From NCBI GenBank assembly GCA_963725415.1, contig CAVRZY010000243.1, positions 7,525 through 71,524 on the forward strand: a DNA stretch of 64,000 nt. The letters run 5' to 3'. Shown in pieces: positions 42,621-51,197 of this stretch (the stretch's first letter is position 1; the number at the start of each line of letters is the position of its first letter). The notes under the pieces are model-generated. The model was not told the origin of the DNA, searched no databases, and saw only the letters and a list, made by a program, of their open reading frames with translations. This DNA is from CAVRZY01 sp963725415 (GTDB lineage: Bacteria > Acidobacteriota > Terriglobia > Bryobacterales > Bryobacteraceae). Position numbers and translations under genes: made by a program.

Positions 42621-42840
42621 CGATGGGCTGGCCGTCCTCGAGGGTGTAGATGTCTTGCCGCGGGTCGGCTAGCTCCTCGGCCCACTCCCTAGCCGCCCCG
42701 CCGGCCCAGGACAAGCCGGCCTCGTCCTCCTCCGGAAGCAGGAGAAGCACGCGCACCGGACCCGTGGGAAGTTCGCTGGGGACTCGGGCGTGGAGATGAT
42801 GTTGTTCGTCCACATCGCCGATCAACTCGATGGCCTTCAT
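42607..42840 (-). CDS. Antitoxin of the PemK/MazF-type pair
   Basis: A 77-residue acidic protein. It begins MKAIELIGDVDEQHHLHARV, a pattern I associate with small antitoxins paired to PemK/MazF-type toxins, with a hydrophobic strand VRVLLLLPEEDE and C-terminus REWAEELADPRQDIYTLEDG. The N-terminal half looks like a short beta domain, the C-terminal half like a toxin-binding acidic tail. The start at 42840 is preferred (AAGGCGAGC before it); an ATG four codons upstream is possible. It overlaps the toxin gene by 14 bases, the usual antitoxin-first order. Confidence 0.75.
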   Translation of the reverse strand: MKAIELIGDVDEQHHLHARVPSELPTGPVRVLLLLPEEDEAGLSWAGGAAREWAEELADPRQDIYTLEDGQPIDAPR

Positions 42841-42875
42841 GCTCGCCTTCATTGTAACGCGGCAGCGCGCTGGCG

Positions 42876-44225
42876 CTACAGGTTCACCGCTAGGGTCTCC
42901 TCGAAGATCGAGCCCGGCAGGTTGATGCCGCTGACTTTCAGCCGCTCCATCACCTTCGGGCTCACGCCCGTGCCGCGGAAACGGCCCTGTACTTTCCCGG
43001 CATCGGTTACGCCCGCCCGATCGAACACGAAGATGTCCTGCATCTGGATGCGCTCGTCCTTCACCCCCAGCACTTCGGCGATGCCCAGGATCTTGCGCGA
43101 GCCGTCCTGGAGCCGGGAGAGCTGCACCACCAGCTTGATGGCGCTGGCCAACTGCTGGATGATCACGCGGGTCGGTATCTCCAGGTCCGCCATCAGCACC
43201 ATGGCCTCCAGGCGCGAGAAGGCGTCCCGCGGGCGTGTTGGCGTGCACCGTGCTCATCGAACCCTCCACGCCCGGTGTTCATGGCTTGCAGCATGTCCAG
43301 CGCTTCCTGGCCGCGGCACTCGCCCACGATGATCCGGTCCGGCCGCATCCGCAGCGCCGTCCGCACAAGCTGCCGCTGATTGATGCCGCCTTCCTTGTTG
43401 AGGTTGGGCGGGCGCGTCTCCAACTTCACCACGTGCCGCTGCTGAAGCTGTAGCTCGGCCGTGTCCTCGATGGTGATGACGCGCTCCTCCTCGGGAATGA
43501 ACCGCGACAGCGCGTTGAGCATGGTGGTCTTGCCCGAGCCGGTTCCGCCGGAGATCAGGATGGTGATCCGCGCCTCTACGCAGGCTGCCAGGAACTGGAG
43601 CATGCCCGGCATCATGGTGCGGTTGGCCAGCATCTCCTCGGAGGTGATCACGTGCCGGCCGAAGCGGCGGATGCTGAGCGTGGGGCCGTCCAGCGCCAGC
43701 GGCGGGATGATGGCGTTCACGCGCGAGCCGTCCGGCAGCCGCGCGTCCACAATCGGCTGCGCCTCGTCGATGCGCCGGCCCACCTGCGAGACGATCTTCT
43801 CGATGATGTGCAGCAGGTGGCGCGTTGTCCCGGAAGCGCACCTGCGTCAGGGCCAGCTTGCCGTTGCGCTCGATGTAGACCTTGCCGTAGCCGTTCACCA
43901 GGATGTCGGAGATGGTGGGCTCCTTCAGCAGCGGTTCCAGCGGCCCCAGCCCCAGCACTTCGTCGAGCACCTCTTCGACGATCCGGTTCTGCTCGGCCGT
44001 GGTCATGGGCACGCGCTCGTCCTCCACCAGCCGCTCGACCACCCGTCCGATCTCGGCGCGCACCCGGTCCTTGGGAACCGACGACACCCGATCCAGGTTC
44101 AACACGCCGATCAGCTTGCGGTGGATCTCGGACTTCAGCTCGAAGTAGCGGTCTACGCTCCGCAACGGCGCCTGGTTGTCATTCCCGCCGCGAAACGACG
44201 CTTGAGCGCGGTAATTGCTCCCCAC
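42876..44225 (-). pseudogene. cpaF: CpaF/TadA-type secretion ATPase with three frame breaks
   Basis: A type II/IV secretion ATPase family member (pilus assembly). Pieces in order: VDRYFELKSEIHRKLIGVLN, ISDILVNGYGKVYIERNGK, then frame break near 43825; VGRRIDEAQPIVDARLPDGS, Walker A ISGGTGSGKTTMLNAL, Walker B-like EERVITIEDTAELQL, IIVGECRGQEALDMLQAMN; breaks near 43256 and 43231 (each an extra base); then ADLEIPTRVIIQQLASAIKL and tail INLPGSIFEETLAVNL. The GTG start at 44225 has AAGGAG five bases before it. No other tad/cpa gene is in the window, so it is an orphan. Three indels in one gene, against none in its neighbours, argue for a real pseudogene. Confidence 0.85.
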
Positions 44226-44277
44226 CAAAACTCCTTGCAGTAATTGCCCTTGAACTGGCCGGCCGACTTCCATTATA

Positions 44278-44300
44278 GATCGTGGAACGTGGATCGTGGA
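44278..44300. repeat. Iterated ATCGTGGA/ACGTGGA element
   Basis: Three successive units (ATCGTGGA, ACGTGG, ATCGTGGA) lie just upstream of cpaF. It is of the same short-period kind as the elements at 9700, 45553, 59299 and 63295. The remaining bases to 44367 contain no gene. Confidence 0.5.
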
Positions 44301-44367
44301 CCGGCAGGCCGCTCACTGATGTTAAACCCTATTGGGCCGGCCGCGACTTGGTTTCTAAGGTACAGGC

Positions 44368-44580
44368 TTACACGTCTTCCGGCCTCAGCCCGGTCCGCTT
44401 CCCTATTTTCGCCAGCATGGCGGGGCCGATCTCTTCTGCATCCCTAAACGAAAATGGGCACTCGCGCCAGCCCTCACGCACGAGAATGCGATGTGAACCC
44501 ACCGTGCGGTCATGCTTCCAGCCGATCCGCTTCAGGGCAGCGAACACCCGCCTCCCCTTGCTTGCGGGCCACCTGCTCAC
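44368..44580 (-). CDS. hicA: HicA-type mRNA interferase toxin
   Basis: A 70-residue double-stranded-RNA-binding-like toxin. Family blocks: GRRVFAALKRIGWKHDRTVG, the catalytic-His motif SHRILVREG, and PFSFRDAEEIGPAMLAKIGK with TGLRPEDV at the C-terminus. The GTG start overlaps the hicB stop (GTGA at 44577-44580), so it is translated by coupling to the antitoxin. Length is typical (60-80). The order is hicB then hicA, the less common arrangement. Confidence 0.88.
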   Translation of the reverse strand: MSRWPASKGRRVFAALKRIGWKHDRTVGSHRILVREGWRECPFSFRDAEEIGPAMLAKIGKRTGLRPEDV

Positions 44581-44783
44581 GCGGCAATCGCAAACCGGGG
44601 ATGCGCTGCCTCCGCGGGCAGGCTACCGCGGGCGACGCGATCGGCGATAATCTCTAGTGCCGCCGCCTCCGCCGCCTCGATCGCGGCTTCCCGGGTAGCC
44701 CCGTAGATCAGGATGTTGAGCTCGGGCACGTCAGCAATCCAGCGCCCATCTACCTCCCGGTCCAGCTCGATGGTCAGATTCAC
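44577..44783 (-). CDS. hicB: HicB-type antitoxin
   Basis: A 68-residue protein with the partial RNase-H-like HicB fold: LTIELDREVDGRWIADVPEL, then ILIYGATREAAIEAAEAAAL and EIIADRVARG. I place the start at the GTG at 44783 (VNLTIELDRE); the frame remains open to 44837 but the upstream part has no family match. It has no HTH domain, so autoregulation must use the HicAB complex or a C-terminal element. It is coupled to hicA by a four-base overlap. Confidence 0.85.
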   Translation of the reverse strand: MNLTIELDREVDGRWIADVPELNILIYGATREAAIEAAEAAALEIIADRVARGSLPAEAAHPRFAIAA

Positions 44784-44844
44784 CCCTTCAGTGTAGCTCC
44801 CGGCAAGATCCCGGAGCCTGCTGTTGCCCTGCCCCAAGTGCCCC

Positions 44845-45264
44845 CTACTCGCCCACCACCGTGACCATAATCTCCCGGTCGCGCGGGCGGTTGTCGAAAT
44901 CGCACAGCACCACCTGCTGCCAGGTGCCCAAATGCAGGGCGCCGTCCCGCGCCGGATAGCTCTTGGCCGTCCCCATCAGCGCGCTGCGCAGGTGGGCGTA
45001 GCCGTTGTCGTCGCCCCAGCGGGCGTTGTGGGCGTAGTCGTGGCTGGTGGGCGCCACCTGCTCCAGCGCCCGCCGCAGGTCCGATACCGCGCCCGATTCG
45101 AATTCGATGGTCGTAATGCCGAGCGTCGAACCCATCCCCGAAACGTTTACCACCCCGTTCCTCAGCTTGGATTCGGCCAGTATGCGACCCACCTGCGGGG
45201 TGATGTCCAGCACATCGCACTGGCCCCGCGTGGAGATTCGGAAGCTCTTTTGATACACTGCCAT
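44845..45264 (-). CDS. YjbQ/UPF0047 family protein (secondary thiamine-phosphate synthase-like)
   Basis: A 139-residue protein with the UPF0047 signature: VVNVSGMGSTLGITTIEFES, SHDYAHNARWGDDNGYAHLR, SALMGTAKSYPARDGALHLG, TWQQVVLCDFDNRPRDREI. The fold is a trimeric beta-barrel; YjbQ of E. coli has weak thiamine-phosphate synthase activity. Length equals the family norm. It is divergent from the FmdB-type gene, 59 bases apart. A TTAAAATATTA AT-rich stretch (45280-45291) in that interval could hold promoters. Confidence 0.9.
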   Translation of the reverse strand: MAVYQKSFRISTRGQCDVLDITPQVGRILAESKLRNGVVNVSGMGSTLGITTIEFESGAVSDLRRALEQVAPTSHDYAHNARWGDDNGYAHLRSALMGTAKSYPARDGALHLGTWQQVVLCDFDNRPRDREIMVTVVGE

Positions 45265-45323
45265 AGATTTTGGTCCGCTGTTAAAATATTACCGGAAGAC
45301 ACGGATCACCAGCGGAGGTCGCC

Positions 45324-45488
45324 ATGCCCCAATACGCTTTCCTGTGCAAGGATTGCCAGCACACCTTTACCCAAATCCTACACGTCGCCGACCTGGAAAG
45401 GGGCGGCATCAAGTGTCCGGAGTGCGGCAGCGAGAAAGTCGAGCAGCAGATCACGGGCTTCTTCGCCGTCACCAGAAAGAAGAGTTGA
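45324..45488 (+). CDS. FmdB-type putative regulatory zinc-ribbon protein
   Basis: A 54-residue protein: MPQYAFLCKDCQHTFTQ, then KCPECGSEKVEQQ. Two zinc-knuckle pairs, Cys8/Cys11 and Cys31/Cys34, and an FmdB-like start (M-P-x-Y-x-F-x-C). GGAGG stands seven bases before the ATG. Proteins of this group are short single-domain zinc ribbons of unknown exact role, suspected to be regulators. It ends RKKS just before an iterated intergenic element. Confidence 0.85.
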   Translation: MPQYAFLCKDCQHTFTQILHVADLERGGIKCPECGSEKVEQQITGFFAVTRKKS

Positions 45489-45695
45489 AAGGAACCGCAG
45501 AGACACCGTGCGGCGAGCGGCGCCTGCTCTCGGAGCGGCCCTACCGGGGGAAATTGACGATTGCCGATTTTCTCATTGACGATTGGCGGACGCTAGCCCG
45601 GGGGTCGCAGTGCAATCGTCAATGATTCAATCGTCAATGACTCAATCGTCAATGAATCAATCCTCAATTGGTCCGCCCCGTTGTACTATGTCCTC
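45489..45695. repeat. Iterated CAATCGTCAATGA element with inverted copies
   Basis: CAATCGTCAATGATT and near-copies repeat at 15-bp spacing from 45613 to 45671 (three full units and one degenerate). Two inverted copies of the same core (ATTGACGATTG) lie at 45553-45563 and 45575-45585. The left end has an ACCGCAGAG fragment (about 45494) related to the element at 59299. RNA of this region could form a long hairpin. No gene is seen. Confidence 0.8.
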
Positions 45696-47585
45696 ATGCA
45701 AACGCTGAAGGCGCTGGCGGCCTGCGCGTGTCTGCTGGTTCCAGCCTGCGCCGCCACCAAAGACAACTTCCTGCTCATCGACGGCGCCGAGATCCAGGCC
45801 GCGCGGAGCAAAGCCGAAAAGTATCCTTGGGCGCGGGCGGCGCTCGAGCGGCTGCTGGCCGACGCCGAGCAGGCCCTCAAGCAACCCGTGGAGCTGCCGG
45901 ACCGCGGCGGGCAGTGGCCGCACTGGTACAGTTGCAAGAAGGACGGCGCCCGTCTTAGAACGGTGTCCCCGACCGAGCACCGCTGCCCGGTCTGCGGCAC
46001 AGTTTACCGCGGCGACCCGTACGATGCGGTGGTGCTCTATTCCGTGCACAGCCGCTTCAGCCGCGCCGTGCGCGACCTGGGCCTGGCCTACCGCTTCACC
46101 GGGCGGGCCGAGTTCGCCCGCCGCGCCGGCGAAATCCTTACTGGCTACGCCGACCGCTACAAGAGCTACCCTCGCCACAACGTCAACGGGGAAGACAGGG
46201 TGGGCGGCGGGCGCATCATGGCGCAAACCCTCGACGAGAGCGTCTGGCTCATTCCGGTAGCCTGGGGCTACAGTCTCATCCGCGACGCGCTCTCCGAGTC
46301 CGACCGCCGCCACATCGAAGGCGATCTGCTGCTCGCCGCCGCAGACCTAATCCGCGAGCACAAGATGGGCATCCACAACATACAGTGCTGGAAGAACAGC
46401 GCCGTGGGGCTGGTGGGGTTCGTCACCGGAAACCAGGAATTGGTGCGCGAAGCCATCGAGGATCCGGACCGGGGCTTTCGCGTTCAGATCGCTAAAGGCG
46501 TCACTGACGACGGCCTGTGGTACGAGGGCTCCTTGGGTTACCACGCCTATACCATGCAGGCGCTGTGGCCGCTGGCCGAAGCCGCCCGCCACGCCGGCAT
46601 CGACCTGTACAGCGACCGCTATCGCACGCTCTACGACGCCCCGCTGGCGCTGGCCCTGCCCAACGGCGACCCGCCCGGCTTCAACGACAGCGCCGGATCG
46701 AACGTCATCGGCGCCGGCTCGCTGTACGAAATCGCCTACGCGCGCTGGCGGCGGCCGGCCTACGGGCGCCTCCTTTCCCAAGCCCGCCGCGAATCCTTGC
46801 AGGCGCTGCTGTACGGCGGCGAAGAGGTCCCCTCCGGCCCGCTGATCCCTGAAGAGAGCGTCCCGTTGAAGGCGGCCGGCTTTGCCATGCTGCGCGCGCC
46901 CGGAACCACGGTCGCCGTGCGCTTCGGCATGCACGGCGGAGGACACGGCCATCCCGACAAGCTCAACATCGTCACTTTCGGCGCCGGGCAGTTGTTCGGC
47001 CTGGATCCCGGCTCGATCGACTACGGCGTTCCGTTGCACCGCGAGTGGTATCGCAGCACCATCGCCCACAACACCGTTTCCATCGATCAGCAGGTCCAGG
47101 CCAACGCTGACGGCAGGCTGGAGAAATGGGCCGTCGAATCCGGCGTCACCACGCTCGTCGCCGCCGCGGACAAGGTCTACCCGGGCGTCGAGTTGCGCCG
47201 GTCGCTAACCGTGCGCGCCGGCCAGATCACAGACCGTTTCGAGTGTTCCGCGGAAGGCGAGCACACTTACGACTGGGCCTTTCACGCCCCCGGTCGCCTG
47301 ACCACTTCCCCCAGCCTCACCCCGCGTTCGGCGCCGCTCGGCGACAGCAACGGTTATCAGCACATCGAGAAGCTGTCTGAGGGCCGCACCGACGAAGATT
47401 GGTGGGCCCGCTGGGAAACAGGGAACGCGCGCCTGACCCTGCGCGTGAAGGCTGCTCCGGGAACCGAGGTCTTCACCGGCGTCGCGCCTGGCAAGAACCC
47501 GGCCGAGCGCGTGCCGCTAATCATCATTCGCCGCCGCGCAGCCAAGACGGTCTTCGAAGTCGTCCATCAGTTCGAGAACCAGTAA
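45696..47585 (+). CDS. Heparinase II/III-like polysaccharide lyase (exported)
   Basis: A 629-residue protein with a lipoprotein-like or cleavable signal sequence (MQTLKALAACACLLVPACAA). An N-terminal alpha/alpha toroid (about 30-400) has GRIMAQTLDESVWLIPVAWG, HKMGIHNIQCWKNSAVGLVG, and YHAYTMQALWPLAEAARHA; a short Cys-rich SCKKDG...HRCPVCGTVY pair near 85-105 may bind a metal. The beta-sandwich part begins MHGGGHGHPDKLNI, as in heparinase II/III. These enzymes cleave uronate-containing glycans by beta-elimination. It could feed uronates to pathways suggested by the IolB-like gene at 14 kb. The next gene starts 1 base after its stop. Confidence 0.85.
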   Translation: MQTLKALAACACLLVPACAATKDNFLLIDGAEIQAARSKAEKYPWARAALERLLADAEQALKQPVELPDRGGQWPHWYSCKKDGARLRTVSPTEHRCPVCGTVYRGDPYDAVVLYSVHSRFSRAVRDLGLAYRFTGRAEFARRAGEILTGYADRYKSYPRHNVNGEDRVGGGRIMAQTLDESVWLIPVAWGYSLIRDALSESDRRHIEGDLLLAAADLIREHKMGIHNIQCWKNSAVGLVGFVTGNQELVREAIEDPDRGFRVQIAKGVTDDGLWYEGSLGYHAYTMQALWPLAEAARHAGIDLYSDRYRTLYDAPLALALPNGDPPGFNDSAGSNVIGAGSLYEIAYARWRRPAYGRLLSQARRESLQALLYGGEEVPSGPLIPEESVPLKAAGFAMLRAPGTTVAVRFGMHGGGHGHPDKLNIVTFGAGQLFGLDPGSIDYGVPLHREWYRSTIAHNTVSIDQQVQANADGRLEKWAVESGVTTLVAAADKVYPGVELRRSLTVRAGQITDRFECSAEGEHTYDWAFHAPGRLTTSPSLTPRSAPLGDSNGYQHIEKLSEGRTDEDWWARWETGNARLTLRVKAAPGTEVFTGVAPGKNPAERVPLIIIRRRAAKTVFEVVHQFENQ

Positions 47586-47586
47586 C

Positions 47587-48999
47587 ATGAGACAACTGCA
47601 ATTATCCAGTGAAGAGATGCGGGCGCTCGGCTACCTGGTCGTGGACACCGTGGTCGAGCATTTCGAGACGTTGCGCGATAAGTCTCCCTGCCGCCGGGGC
47701 GACCGCAAGGTGCTCGAAACCCTGCTGCGCGAGCCGCTGCCGCAACAGGGGATGAACGCCCAAAGCGTGGTTCGGTATTTGCAGCAAAACGTCTTTTCCA
47801 ACATGATGCACATAGACCACCCGCGCTTCTTCGCCTTCGTGCCCAGCCCCAGCAACTTTGTCGGCGCCATGGCGGACGCGCTGGCCAGCGGATTGAATGG
47901 CTTCGTGGGCACATGGTTCGCGGGTTCCGGGATGGCTCAGATCGAGCTGGTCACCGTGGATTGGCTGCGCCAGCTTTGCGGCTTGCCCGAGACGGCGGGC
48001 GGCCTGTTTGTCAGCGGCGGCTCGATGGCCAACCTCACTGGGCTGGCCGTGGCCCGGCACGTCCGCCTCAACGATGAGATGGCCGGCGCGGTCATCTACT
48101 ACTCCGACCAGACCCACTCTTCCATCGAGCGGGCGTTGCGCGTGCTGGGATTCCAGCCCCACCAGATCCGGAGACTGCCCTGCGACGAGGCCTTTCGCCT
48201 GGGCCTGGCGGCTCTTGAGAGCGCCGTGGCGGACGACAAAGCGGGCGGGAAGACTCCTTTTTGCGTGGTGGCCAACGCTGGGACCACCAACACCGGCGCC
48301 ATCGACCCGCTGCCGGAGTTGGCGCAGGTGTGCCGTAAGGAGGGCTTGTGGCTGCACGCCGACGGCGCGTACGGCGCCGCCGCGGTCCTCTCCGAGGAAG
48401 GCCGCGCCCTCCTGCGCGGCCTCGAGCTGGTCGATTCGCTCTCCCTGGACCCGCACAAGTGGCTCTTCCAGCCCTTCGAGAGCGGCTGCGTGCTGGTCCG
48501 CGAGGAAGGCTGGCTCAAAGACACGTTCCGTATCCTGCCCGAGTATCTACGCGACGTACACCGGAGCGAAGAAGAGGTCAATTTCTGCGACCGCGGCATC
48601 CAGCTCACCCGTAACTTCCGCGCTCTCAAGTTGTGGATGTCGCTCAAGGTGTTCGGGCTGGAGGCCTTCCGCCAGGCCGTCTCCTGGGGTATCAGGCTGG
48701 CCGAGCTGGCCGAGCAGCGGCTGCGCAACTCGCCCTGCTTCGAAATCGTCACCCCCGCGCAGATCGGCATCGTCTCCTTCCGCTACACCGCCCCAGGCCG
48801 ATCTGCCGAAGAGCTGGAGGCCGTCAACCAGCGCCTGGTCGAAGCCATGATCGCAGACGGCTACGCCATCCTCACTTCGACCACTCTGCGAGGCCGCACC
48901 GTGCTTCGGCTGTGCACCATCAACCCCCGCACTACCGAAGACGACCTCGAGGAAACCATCCGCCGCCTGGAGCGCTTCGGCCGTCGATTGCAGTCTTGA
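47587..48999 (+). CDS. Group II PLP-dependent (aromatic-L-amino-acid) decarboxylase
   Basis: A 470-residue enzyme of the DDC/TDC group. PLP-lysine is Lys291 in SLDPHKWLF. Other blocks are HIDHPRFFAFVPSPSNFVG, GGLFVSGGSMANLTGLAVAR, DQTHSSIERALRVLGF, and LWLHADGAYGAAAVL. Substrate type (tryptophan, tyrosine, DOPA or other) is not decided by these. The stop-to-start distance from the lyase gene is 1 base, so the two are co-transcribed, an unexpected combination. Length is normal for the family. Confidence 0.92.
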   Translation: MRQLQLSSEEMRALGYLVVDTVVEHFETLRDKSPCRRGDRKVLETLLREPLPQQGMNAQSVVRYLQQNVFSNMMHIDHPRFFAFVPSPSNFVGAMADALASGLNGFVGTWFAGSGMAQIELVTVDWLRQLCGLPETAGGLFVSGGSMANLTGLAVARHVRLNDEMAGAVIYYSDQTHSSIERALRVLGFQPHQIRRLPCDEAFRLGLAALESAVADDKAGGKTPFCVVANAGTTNTGAIDPLPELAQVCRKEGLWLHADGAYGAAAVLSEEGRALLRGLELVDSLSLDPHKWLFQPFESGCVLVREEGWLKDTFRILPEYLRDVHRSEEEVNFCDRGIQLTRNFRALKLWMSLKVFGLEAFRQAVSWGIRLAELAEQRLRNSPCFEIVTPAQIGIVSFRYTAPGRSAEELEAVNQRLVEAMIADGYAILTSTTLRGRTVLRLCTINPRTTEDDLEETIRRLERFGRRLQS

Positions 49000-49011
49000 A
49001 AGTGTACCATC

Positions 49012-49362
49012 ATGCCCGAACCATTCTCGAGTTCTGTCGAAGTGCGATTCATTGATCGCGAGGAGATACTGGACGACCTCCGCCGTGCCGCCGCCGAAGC
49101 GCGCTCTGCCCACCCCGAGATCCTCCGAGTGTTTCTGTTCGGCTCCCTGGTTCGCGGTAATTGGACTGCCGATAGCGACGCAGATCTGATCGTCGTCGCG
49201 GATCGCGATTTCCCCGACCTCCTCGAGCGCAGCCGCTACCAGATCCATTCGAAACTGATCCCCACCGACACGCTCGTCTATTCTCGAAGCGAGTTCGACG
49301 ACCTGGCGCGAGAACCCACCAGTTTCCTCGCTCAGAGTCTGCGCGTCGCGATCGAACTCTGA
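49012..49362 (+). CDS. Lone minimal nucleotidyltransferase (MNT-like)
   Basis: A 116-residue protein. Signature FLFGSLVRGNWTADSDADLI with Gly-Ser and the two Asp of the polymerase-beta-type site. No HEPN or other partner follows: the next gene is a hydrolase. It may be a toxin-antitoxin orphan. It is 12 bases after the decarboxylase gene, in the same direction, so probably read through. Confidence 0.75.
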   Translation: MPEPFSSSVEVRFIDREEILDDLRRAAAEARSAHPEILRVFLFGSLVRGNWTADSDADLIVVADRDFPDLLERSRYQIHSKLIPTDTLVYSRSEFDDLAREPTSFLAQSLRVAIEL

Positions 49363-49376
49363 CATGATGTTTACTC

Positions 49377-51197
49377 ATGACCAAATGGTTTGATGGCTGT
49401 ATCCTTCTTCTCTCCGCCCTGCTGCTGCCCGCCGCCCCGCCGGAGCAGTTCGATTCCTACGCCGTCTCGACCGTGATGGCGCCGATGCGCGACGGGGTGC
49501 AGTTGGCCACGGACGTTTATCGGCCGGCGCGAGCCGGCACGCCAGTCGAGGGCAAGTTTCCTGTGCTGCTCTATCGCACGCCTTACAACAAGAGCGGCCA
49601 GCGCCAGGATGGCGCTTACTTCGCGCAGCGCGGCTACGTGGTGCTGTCGCAGGACTGCCGCGGCCGCTTCGCCTCCCAGGGAGAGTTCTACGCCTTCGTC
49701 AACGAGGGTAAGGACGGTTTCGATGCCATCGAGTGGGCCGCCTCGCAACCCTGGTCGAACGGAAAGGTCGGCACCATCGGCGCCTCCTATCTGGCCTGGG
49801 ACCAATACCACGCGGCCATGTACCGCCCGCCGCACCTGGTGGCCATGTTCGCGCTGGTGGGCGGCGCAGATTTCTATCAAGAGTACGGCTACCCGGGCGG
49901 GGTGCCCAACCTTAGTTGGCCGCTGTGGATCCTGCGATCCGCGGAGTCCAGCCCGCAGGGCCTGCGCGACCCGGCGGCCGCCCAGCCGCTCCGGGAATTG
50001 CTGAAGATCGGTCCGGCTCCCTGGCTCGCCCTCCATCCCCAGAATCGCGCCGAGATCCTCCGCAAGTTCCCCGCGCACCTGAAGATGTACCAGGACTTCC
50101 TCGATCACCCGGAGTTCGAGGCCGAGTGGAGGCAGCAGGGTTTCTATACCAAGGGCTACTACAAGATCATGAAGGACGTCCCGGTCTTCTTCGTCACCGG
50201 CTGGTACGACTACTTCGCCGAAGGCGTGCTGGAGAATTTCTCCGCCCTCTCGCGCCTCCAGAAGTCTCCCAAGATGCTCCTGGTGGGCCCCTGGCCGCAC
50301 GGCACCGGCCTGGCCGAGTGCGGGGATGCGGCTTTCGGACCGGACGCCGCCCGGGACCAGCGCGCGCTGGCGCTGGATTGGTTCGACCACTGGATGAAAG
50401 GCCAGCCCTTTGAGAAGATCGGCGCGGAAGCCGCGCAACTGTTCCGCATGGGTGGAGGCGACGGCTCGCGCACTGCGGCCGGCCGGTTCAATCATGGAGG
50501 CGCGTGGCGCACGGCGTCCTCCTGGCCGCTGCCCGGCTCACGGATTTCGAAACACTACATCCACGCGGACAGCGCCTTGAACCAGACGCCGCCCGCTCAA
50601 GAAAAACCATCCACTTTTCTTTTCGATCCCGAGCGGCCGGTGGCGACCATCGGCGGGCGCTACGGCCTGGGCGCCTGGACCCCCAACTGCGCCCAGGACC
50701 AGGTCTGCTCTCCGAAGATCCTGGGCTGCGAGGATTCCTCCCCTCTCAACCGCCGCGCCGACGTGCTCTCGTTCTCTACCGGCCTACTGGAATCGCCCGT
50801 CGAAGTCACCGGAAAGATCCGCGCCGCGCTCTGGATCTCTTCCGACCAGCCGGACACCGACTTCACCGCCAAGCTGATGGATGTCTATCCCAACGGCTAT
50901 GCGCTGATCCTCGCGGATGGGCAGATCCGTGCCCGCTATCGGAGCAGTTTCGAAAAAGCGGAATTGATGAAACCGCGCGCAGTCTACAGGGTGGCGATTG
51001 ACCTCGGCTCGACCAGCAATCTGTTTTCGACAGGCCACCGCATCCGGCTGGACATCTCCTCCAGCAACTACCCTAAGTTCGAGCCCAATCCCAACACCGG
51101 CGAGCCTGTGAACCGCTGGAGCCGCCGCGTGAAAGCACAGAACACCGTCTATCACGACGCCCGCCGCCCCTCTCACGTCGAGCTACCGCTCCGCTGA
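49377..51197 (+). CDS. CocE/NonD family secreted acyl-hydrolase / X-Pro dipeptidyl-peptidase-like
   Basis: A 606-residue protein with a signal peptide (MTKWFDGCILLLSALLLPAA). The alpha/beta-hydrolase core has RDGVQLATDVYRP, QDCRGRFASQGEFYAF, and the nucleophile Ser137 in GTIGASYLAWDQY (usual G-x-SYxG slightly changed). Later come FFVTGWYDYFAEG (Asp) and LVGPWPHGTG (His). A C-terminal jelly-roll follows (VEVTGKIRAALWISSDQPDT, GHRIRLDISSSNYPKF). It hydrolyses esters or amides, substrate unknown. Its last 125 bases overlap the C-terminal reading frame of the convergent gene. Confidence 0.87.
   Translation: MTKWFDGCILLLSALLLPAAPPEQFDSYAVSTVMAPMRDGVQLATDVYRPARAGTPVEGKFPVLLYRTPYNKSGQRQDGAYFAQRGYVVLSQDCRGRFASQGEFYAFVNEGKDGFDAIEWAASQPWSNGKVGTIGASYLAWDQYHAAMYRPPHLVAMFALVGGADFYQEYGYPGGVPNLSWPLWILRSAESSPQGLRDPAAAQPLRELLKIGPAPWLALHPQNRAEILRKFPAHLKMYQDFLDHPEFEAEWRQQGFYTKGYYKIMKDVPVFFVTGWYDYFAEGVLENFSALSRLQKSPKMLLVGPWPHGTGLAECGDAAFGPDAARDQRALALDWFDHWMKGQPFEKIGAEAAQLFRMGGGDGSRTAAGRFNHGGAWRTASSWPLPGSRISKHYIHADSALNQTPPAQEKPSTFLFDPERPVATIGGRYGLGAWTPNCAQDQVCSPKILGCEDSSPLNRRADVLSFSTGLLESPVEVTGKIRAALWISSDQPDTDFTAKLMDVYPNGYALILADGQIRARYRSSFEKAELMKPRAVYRVAIDLGSTSNLFSTGHRIRLDISSSNYPKFEPNPNTGEPVNRWSRRVKAQNTVYHDARRPSHVELPLR

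Noticed and set aside
45553..45671. Possible CRISPR array
   Set aside because: The units are 15 bp and directly adjacent, without spacers, and no cas gene is present.
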